From contig CACGLH010000012.1 of the NCBI GenBank assembly GCA_902573735.1, positions 1 through 40,453 of the forward strand: a DNA stretch of 40,453 nucleotides, given 5' to 3'. Under the pieces are notes generated by a model. That model was not told the DNA's origin and made no database searches. It saw only the letters and a program-made list of their open reading frames with translations. Each line of letters begins with the position of its first letter. Within the stretch, counting starts at the first letter, position 1. The position numbers were made by a program, and so were the translations under genes. Positions 35,467 through 40,453 of this stretch are shown here, piece by piece. Source of the stretch: an uncultured Alphaproteobacteria bacterium. GTDB taxonomy: Bacteria; Pseudomonadota; Alphaproteobacteria; Rhodobacterales; Rhodobacteraceae.

Positions 35467-35511
35467 TATATAAACATAAGTAGATAGATTATAATTACGT
35501 AAATAATTAAT

Positions 35512-37194
35512 ATGTTAGATCAAATAAAAAATAATATAAGTAATTCTATTTCCTCAAAATATAATGAAATTCTTCTTGATTTAGAAAAGATTTTTGAAAA
35601 AATAAAAAAAGAACTCATTTCAAAAAAAAAGGAAAACCTAGATAATCTGAAAGTTTGGGAAATAGAAAATCAACATTTGATCCATGGATTTGCATGGATT
35701 GCGACTTATATAGAATCATTAAGACAAATTAATAAGTGGGCTCTAAAATTAGCTAAAAATAAAAACATAAGTGAATTTGAGCATCTAATTTTAGATATTG
35801 CTTTTATAGAATATGTTAGCCAAATCCTGAATGGTATACCGATGTCACAAACTGAATTTATTAAAGTTAATGACTATGAATGTATAATACCAAATGATTT
35901 ATATCCTTTAAATAAAAATTTAATAGAGAATTTTAGTATCAATGAGATAGCTAAATTAAAAGAGCGCTTAGTTAAAATTGCTGTCAAAAAAGAAACTACA
36001 ACTACCCTAGAGAATACTCAACTAGATCTTGAATTCGAACAAATAAGAGAACAATTTCAAAAGTTTAATGCTATAAATGTAAATAATGACTCAAACCAAT
36101 GGCACTTAAAAGACGAACTGATTCCTCAGAATGTAATCGATGAATTGTCAAAATTAGGGGTTTTTGGTTTAACCATTACAGAAAAATACGGCGGACTAGG
36201 TTTGAATAAACTTGCAATGTGTGTTGTATCTGAAGAGTTAGCAAGAGGCTATATTGGTGTTGGTAGTTTGGCAACCAGAACAGAAATAGCAAGTGAATTA
36301 ATTATTAATGATGGGACAAAAGCCCAAAAAGATCTTTGGTTACCTAAAATTGCTAATGGAGAAACCATTCCAGCTGCATGTTTTACTGAACCTGATTGTG
36401 GATCAGATTTAGGTTCAATAAAAACTAAAGCAAAAAAAGATGCTGATAATTATTTTTTATCAGGAAACAAAACTTGGATAACTCATGCATCCAGAGCAAA
36501 TTTATTTATTATTCTTGCACGTACTAATCCGGATATATCACAAAAAAATAAAGGTCTATCTATTTTTCTTGTTCCCAAAACTCCGGAAACCAAAAAAGAA
36601 TTTTTTCCTGATAAAAATATATCTGGAACTGAAATAAAAGTTTTGGGGTATAGAGGAATGAAAGAATTTGAATTAAGATTTGAAAATCTAGAAGTAGAAT
36701 GTCTTGGCCTTCTTGGAGAAGTCGAAAATAATGGATTTTCACAATTAATGAAAACCTTTGAAAGTGCCAGAATACAAACTGCTGCAAGATCTATTGGTGT
36801 CGCACAGAACGCATTAGACCTAGCATTATCTTATTCTCTAAACAGAAAACAATTTGGTAGGTCAATTATTAATTTTCAAAGAGTTTACAACAAAATAGCA
36901 ATGATGATTGTTGAAATTGCTATGGGAAGACAACTAACTTATTTTGCTGCAAAAAATAAGGATCTTGGGCATAGATGTGATTTAGAAGCTGGAATGGCTA
37001 AGTTATTATGTGCAAAAATAGCATGGTCATCTGCTGATAACTCTTTACAAATTCATGGTGGGAATGGCTATGCATTAGAATATGAAATAAGTAGAATACT
37101 TTGTGATGCCAGAGTATTGAATATATTTGAAGGATCAGCTGAAATTCAGGCACAAGTTATAGCCAATCGTATTATGGGAAAAATTCCAAATTAA
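35512..37194 (+). CDS. mcd: (2S)-methylsuccinyl-CoA dehydrogenase
   Basis: 560 aa acyl-CoA dehydrogenase with an N-terminal extension of about 170 residues not found in ordinary members. Within it, HGFAWIATYIESLRQINKWA (58-77) and GIPMSQTEFIKV match the methylsuccinyl-CoA dehydrogenase group. The core has FTEPDCGSDLGSI, GNKTWITHASRANL, YRGMKEFELRFENLEV, SARIQTAARSIGVAQNALDL, QIHGGNGYALEYEISR and ILNIFEGSAEIQAQVIA (catalytic Glu region). It oxidises methylsuccinyl-CoA to mesaconyl-CoA, passing electrons to ETF; this step is specific to the ethylmalonyl-CoA pathway for acetyl-CoA assimilation. The assignment rests on remembered family motifs. No clear ribosome-binding site precedes the ATG. Confidence 0.87.
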   Translation: MLDQIKNNISNSISSKYNEILLDLEKIFEKIKKELISKKKENLDNLKVWEIENQHLIHGFAWIATYIESLRQINKWALKLAKNKNISEFEHLILDIAFIEYVSQILNGIPMSQTEFIKVNDYECIIPNDLYPLNKNLIENFSINEIAKLKERLVKIAVKKETTTTLENTQLDLEFEQIREQFQKFNAINVNNDSNQWHLKDELIPQNVIDELSKLGVFGLTITEKYGGLGLNKLAMCVVSEELARGYIGVGSLATRTEIASELIINDGTKAQKDLWLPKIANGETIPAACFTEPDCGSDLGSIKTKAKKDADNYFLSGNKTWITHASRANLFIILARTNPDISQKNKGLSIFLVPKTPETKKEFFPDKNISGTEIKVLGYRGMKEFELRFENLEVECLGLLGEVENNGFSQLMKTFESARIQTAARSIGVAQNALDLALSYSLNRKQFGRSIINFQRVYNKIAMMIVEIAMGRQLTYFAAKNKDLGHRCDLEAGMAKLLCAKIAWSSADNSLQIHGGNGYALEYEISRILCDARVLNIFEGSAEIQAQVIANRIMGKIPN

Positions 37195-37213
37195 TTTTTT
37201 ATTAAAAATTTTT
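37193..37213 (+). terminator. Candidate AT-only terminator after mcd
   Basis: AATTTTT (37193-37199) pairs with AAAAATT (37204-37210) and is followed by more T. The stem overlaps the mcd stop codon. It is weak, since it contains no GC pair. Confidence 0.3.
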
Positions 37214-37560
37214 AAAATACTTTGTGAAAATTTCTACTAGTAAACTACCACGGATTAATCAATTTGTTAGATCAAATTATTATAACCCCTAGGATTCAGA
37301 TTTTATCAGTTTTTATTTTTTAAATAAAAATGTATTGACCCATCCATTTTTTTGGGTTTTTAGAATACTAATATTTTTTTACATCTATATAAAATATACT
37401 CCAATAAATAATATAATATCTGAACATTATATGACTTGGTACCATTATTAAGATTGATTTATACTTAGTCATGATTTAACTAAAAATTAAGTTTAAAATA
37501 CAAATTCTCAATCAATAATTTACAAAGAATCTATCCAAAATTAATAATGAAAGTTTTATA
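37195..37560. other. 366-base non-coding region upstream of the GcvT-like gene
   Basis: Stops occur in all frames. It contains an inverted repeat AATTTG-TTAGAT-CAAATT (37261-37278), a perfect 9-bp AT hairpin (37310-37318 with 37322-37330), and ACCCA/TGGGT arms (37338-37342, 37353-37357) followed by four T. TTGACC at 37335 resembles a -35 box but its best -10 (TAGAAT, 37361) is 20 bases away. This is the longest non-coding stretch in the window and may be a regulated leader. Confidence 0.5.
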
Positions 37561-38727
37561 ATGTCCTTGAAAAAAAATTATGGAGATTCACATGATTTAT
37601 TTGTTGTAAGTTCAAAACGTTTTGACATAAGCCCATACATTTCCAAATATTATGATAAAAAAATTGTTTTTGGAATTTCAGCAAATAGATTTTATCCTTT
37701 ATCTAACGGAAAAGATCCAATTGAATCTTATTGGAACTTAAGAAAAAAAGTGGTTTTATATGATGTGCCTGAGAAGCCACTAGAAATAAGTGGTTCTGAC
37801 TCATTAATATTATTAGAAAAAGTTTTCTCTAGGACCATATCCGATCTAAAAATTAACCGTGCAAGGTATGCAATTGCCTGTAATTATGATGGTGGAATTA
37901 TAATGGACGGAATATTGATAAGACTATCATCAAATAAATTCTGGTATATTCATGCTGATGGTAATTTCGAGACATGGTTATTAGCTCATAGTGAAGGTTT
38001 AAAAGTAAATATAAGAGACCCAAAATCTTGGGCAATTCAAATACAAGGACCCAGTGCCTTAAAAGTTTTGAAAAATTGTGTTACCAGTATTGATATAGAA
38101 AAATTCAAATATTTTCATTGTCGTAACCTAAATTTTGGTGGTCAAAATTTTTTAGTCTCTAGAACTGGATGGACAGGTGAACTTGGTTTTGAAATTTATA
38201 GCAATGGTCCTCAAGATGATCATCTTCATTTATGGGATTATATAATGGAAAGAGGTAAAGATTTTAACATAAAAACGTCAAGTTTAGATTCAATGGGCAT
38301 AAGAAGAATAGAAGCTGGAATTCTCGACTATGGTACTGATATGAATCGTTTTAATAATCCTTTTGAGGTAGGATTAGGTAAATTTATTGATCTTTCAAAA
38401 GGTTTTTTTATTGGGAAAGATAAACTATTAACAGTTAACAAAAAAACCAAACTTTTTGGTATAATTTGTCAAAACATAATTCCCTTTTCTGGATTAAAAA
38501 TTTTTTACAAAAATAAAATAGTTGGTCAAACTACTGTAGGGGCCTTTTCTCCATACTTTGGTAGAGGTATCGGATATGCATTATTTAATTACAATAACAA
38601 CTGGATAGAAAAAAAATTATATATTAAAGATCATGAAAATAATTTACATGACTGTCAAATAGTAACCTTACCCTTTTTTGATGAGTCCAAAAAAATACCA
38701 AAATTAGTAAATGCAAACTTATCTTAA
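37561..38727 (+). CDS. GcvT-family folate-dependent methyltransferase (DmdA-like)
   Basis: 388 aa. The GcvT fold is seen in EISGSDSLILLEKVFSRTISDL, DGGIIMDGILIRL, IQIQGPSALKVL, VSRTGWTGELGFEIY, GIRRIEAGILDYGTDMN and NNPFEVGLGKFIDL. The sequence around the second motif (xD-G/P-I/V-L) is closer to the DMSP demethylase DmdA and allied demethylases than to the glycine-cleavage T protein, while GWTGE is T-protein-like where SAR11 DmdA has GWSKQ. No gcvH or gcvP is nearby. It most likely moves a one-carbon group from an N- or S-methyl compound to tetrahydrofolate; the substrate cannot be named. It is a single-gene unit behind a long leader. Confidence 0.75.
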   Translation: MSLKKNYGDSHDLFVVSSKRFDISPYISKYYDKKIVFGISANRFYPLSNGKDPIESYWNLRKKVVLYDVPEKPLEISGSDSLILLEKVFSRTISDLKINRARYAIACNYDGGIIMDGILIRLSSNKFWYIHADGNFETWLLAHSEGLKVNIRDPKSWAIQIQGPSALKVLKNCVTSIDIEKFKYFHCRNLNFGGQNFLVSRTGWTGELGFEIYSNGPQDDHLHLWDYIMERGKDFNIKTSSLDSMGIRRIEAGILDYGTDMNRFNNPFEVGLGKFIDLSKGFFIGKDKLLTVNKKTKLFGIICQNIIPFSGLKIFYKNKIVGQTTVGAFSPYFGRGIGYALFNYNNNWIEKKLYIKDHENNLHDCQIVTLPFFDESKKIPKLVNANLS

Positions 38728-38808
38728 GTTTATAGTTCAATTGTTTTTTTTTCTTTTATAATTAAACTGACATTGGTATTAACATTTTATAAACTGTCTG
38801 GAGTTAAA

Positions 38809-39324
38809 ATGATTTTTAATTTAAAAAATTCTTATTTTCTTTTTTCTTTCATATTTTATTTATTAGTTTCTTGTTTTTATCTTATGGCTGAAACAAGAAC
38901 TACTATATATGAAAAAGATCACTGGAAAGTCTTTGCCTATAAGTATGATGATGGGGGACGTGCATGCATTGCAAGTGTATCAAATAGTGAAATGGAGCTT
39001 CAGATTTATAGATCTAAAGATTTTTATGAATTAGCAACTTTTTATGAGGATTTTACAAACAAAAAATATGATTTTTTTAAATTTCAAATTGATAATAATG
39101 ATCCATGGATAGATGATAGTCCCGAATATGATAACGGTTGGTTAATGAGTAATATCTCTAATTATACTGAGCAAGCTGCAAGCGAAATTGAAAAAGAAAT
39201 GAGAGCAGGAAGGAAATTTTATCATCTGGATAAAAATGATACTATAGCATGGTTTTCTTTAATTGGATCAAATAAAGCTTTTGATGCCTTTGATAAATGT
39301 GTTTTAAAAAATGGACTGTACTAA
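38809..39324 (+). CDS. Exported protein, IalB-like
   Basis: 171 aa from ATG 38809, which has GGAG 6-9 bases before it; an upstream in-frame ATG (38773) would put polar residues ahead of the signal. The N-terminus is a signal peptide (about 1-32, long hydrophobic core, LVSC near residue 23 could also be a lipobox). The mature part has HWKVFAYKYDDGGRACIASV and ends LIGSNKAFDAFDKCVL, with two cysteines that could form a disulfide. This outline resembles periplasmic proteins of the invasion-associated-locus-B type in alphaproteobacteria, but the match is weak and the function unknown. Confidence 0.62.
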   Translation: MIFNLKNSYFLFSFIFYLLVSCFYLMAETRTTIYEKDHWKVFAYKYDDGGRACIASVSNSEMELQIYRSKDFYELATFYEDFTNKKYDFFKFQIDNNDPWIDDSPEYDNGWLMSNISNYTEQAASEIEKEMRAGRKFYHLDKNDTIAWFSLIGSNKAFDAFDKCVLKNGLY

Positions 39325-39425
39325 ATTTAAAAAAAAAACTTAAAATATAAGACTTCAATAAATGGTGTTTAGCTGTTAACCTTATAAATATTATTATTAA
39401 ATTTAAAAAAATTCTGGAGACCAAG

Positions 39426-39827
39426 ATTAAGTATTTAATATATGTATCTACACCGTTTGGTTTTAATAAAAAAAATATAAATAGTATTTTAGAAATTTCT
39501 AACTTAAACAATAAAAAAAATAGCATTACTGGATGCTTAATTTATCGATCTGACCTATATCTCCAATATCTTGAAGGTCCATCTAAAGAATTAGAAAATA
39601 CTTATAATAAAATTTTAAATGATAAAAGACATTCAGACATAAAAAAATTGTCTGAAAACAATTCTAAAAGAAGATTATTTGCCAGCTGGGCTATGAGAGG
39701 CGATCCGTTGATTACATCAATGTGGAATAACAAAGATGTAATGGAAGGTACTGTAAAAAAATTAAATCCAGCAGAAGCCTTTAAAATATTCGAAACGGTT
39801 TCTCGAGAAATAGACCAATTTAATTAA
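39426..39827 (+). CDS. BLUF-domain blue-light photoreceptor, apparent ATT start
   Basis: 133 aa stand-alone BLUF protein. The FAD-site residues are all there: Tyr6 in YLIYVS, Asn28/29 in ISNLNNKKNSITG, Gln47 in LYLQYLEGP, and Trp88 and Met90 in FASWAM; DKRHSD is also typical. Their spacing matches Slr1694-type BLUF proteins within one residue. No ATG, GTG or TTG exists in frame before the domain (open back to a stop at 39348). ATT at 39426 has TGGAG ending 6 bases upstream and starts exactly where BLUF proteins start; CTG at 39414 is the other choice. The C-terminal 40 residues form a short helical cap with no output domain. It likely signals through a protein partner. Confidence 0.85.
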   Translation: MKYLIYVSTPFGFNKKNINSILEISNLNNKKNSITGCLIYRSDLYLQYLEGPSKELENTYNKILNDKRHSDIKKLSENNSKRRLFASWAMRGDPLITSMWNNKDVMEGTVKKLNPAEAFKIFETVSREIDQFN

Positions 39828-39872
39828 AAGTTATCACAAAAATTTTTAAATTTAAAAAAAGTATCTATAAAA

Positions 39873-40424
39873 TTATATCTTAGGACACGGAGCATTCTTA
39901 TTTCTAGAATCGCAAAGGAAAACTTTTGAAACTAACTTTGACCAATCTTGTATTTGGGAATTAGTAGGCTCATATCTCCATGCTTTTTGTATTAAATACA
40001 AAGCATCTTTTCCAGAAATAACCTTAATCATTGTATATTCTGGCTTTTTTGTGTTTGGATTTTTACCACAAATTGTCATGAAATAATTATACGAATATCC
40101 ATATTCTTCCCCACTAGAAATTTCCAAGCCTCTTCCTTCATCACAAAAATCTACTATAATACCAATAAAACGATCTACGAAATTTTTGAGGGTACTTTTT
40201 GTATTATAATTATATAAAACTTGCACAGTCATCATCCTTGACCAATCTTTTATCGTTTCCCCATTAGGTATCCATTCCTGTGTATATATCTCATTACTAC
40301 TATCAGTGAAACCAAGTTTATATCCATTAGGAGGTGAAAAAAGTAAGTTTTCTCCATATAGTTCATTAGAATGAAAAACATTTGGAAATAAAATGCTAAA
40401 AATAATTAATATTGTTTTAGCCAT
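39873..40424 (-). CDS. Exported protein of unknown function
   Basis: 183 aa. A signal peptide covers about residues 1-19 (MAKTILIIFSILFPNVFHSN). The mature chain begins with GENLLFSPPNGYKLGF and contains DWSRMMTVQVLYN, four cysteines (in FCDEG, TICG, LCDSR and APCPK), and YTMIKVISGKDALYLIQKAWR. The pattern resembles a conserved but unnamed periplasmic family in proteobacteria. I cannot assign a function. It converges with the BLUF gene (45 bases apart). Only 29 bases remain to the window end, so its promoter is not fully visible. Confidence 0.75.
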   Translation of the reverse strand: MAKTILIIFSILFPNVFHSNELYGENLLFSPPNGYKLGFTDSSNEIYTQEWIPNGETIKDWSRMMTVQVLYNYNTKSTLKNFVDRFIGIIVDFCDEGRGLEISSGEEYGYSYNYFMTICGKNPNTKKPEYTMIKVISGKDALYLIQKAWRYEPTNSQIQDWSKLVSKVFLCDSRNKNAPCPKI

Positions 40425-40453
40425 AGAAAAGATAAATAAATTAAGTTTTCGAT

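Noticed and set aside
37561-38727. Firm naming as dmdA (DMSP demethylase)
   Set aside because: GWTGE and other positions differ from the SAR11 DmdA I remember; family-level naming is safer.
1-40453. tRNA, rRNA, CRISPR arrays, insertion sequences, phage or defence genes
   Set aside because: I looked through the intergenic regions and frames and saw no cloverleaf-like segments, spaced direct repeats, transposases or integrases. A tRNAscan/Rfam run would be the decisive check.

Overview
The window is a gene-dense, very AT-rich stretch of a bacterial chromosome. It carries almost only housekeeping and central-metabolism genes. The gene families and their order point to an alphaproteobacterium: a membrane-anchored CycM-type cytochrome c next to prephenate dehydratase, rluD head-to-head with a DUF6476-type gene, a short HprK followed by RapZ and HPr, the HIG1/PduO-type adenosyltransferase/etfB/etfA/hbdA row, and methylsuccinyl-CoA dehydrogenase. 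The low GC, near-zero spacing between convergent genes and absence of mobile elements suggest a streamlined free-living (probably marine) lineage. I cannot place it further without a search.

Layout. 1-2136: 3' part of nudC, pheA (minus) and a cycM-like cytochrome. 2149-7843: a YejABEF-type peptide ABC transporter operon with a recognisable promoter. 7848-11471 (minus): a fused 5-oxoprolinase/hydantoinase. 11555-14048: a TerB-DnaJ protein and oligoendopeptidase F. 14050-16386: rpoH and rluD (minus), with a small membrane protein sharing rluD's start site. 16404-20474: dnaG and rpoD, the latter interrupted by a one-base frameshift in an A8 tract. 20496-24953: nrdR, ribD, ribE, ribBA, ribH and nusB. 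25002-27242 (minus): parC. 27292-31605: an SDR, a HIG1 protein, a cobalamin adenosyltransferase, etfB, etfA and hbdA. 31612-33222 (minus): hprK-rapZ-ptsH. 33480-38727: a compact pckA, a DUF429 protein, mcd and a GcvT/DmdA-like protein. 38809-40424: two small exported proteins flanking a BLUF blue-light receptor gene.

How the genes fit together. Mcd oxidises methylsuccinyl-CoA and would pass electrons to EtfAB. The adenosyltransferase supplies the B12 cofactor that ethylmalonyl- and methylmalonyl-CoA mutases need. HbdA handles 3-hydroxybutyryl-CoA, and PckA opens gluconeogenesis. This is consistent with C2/acetyl-CoA assimilation by the ethylmalonyl-CoA pathway, although crotonyl-CoA carboxylase/reductase and the mutases are not in this window. 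HprK/HPr/RapZ beside pckA resemble the alphaproteobacterial regulatory PTS branch, but no EIIA gene lies with them here.

Most notable observations. (1) A complete BLUF photoreceptor at 39426-39827 has no ATG/GTG/TTG start and appears to begin with ATT behind a good Shine-Dalgarno sequence. (2) ptsH and nusB also seem to need ATT starts, giving three cases in 40 kb. (3) rpoD is split by an extra A in an eight-A run, which is either a sequencing error or a transcriptional-slippage site in an essential gene. (4) PckA is only 397 aa yet keeps the catalytic residues. I found no dramatic new multi-gene system such as a defence island, CRISPR array or biosynthetic cluster.
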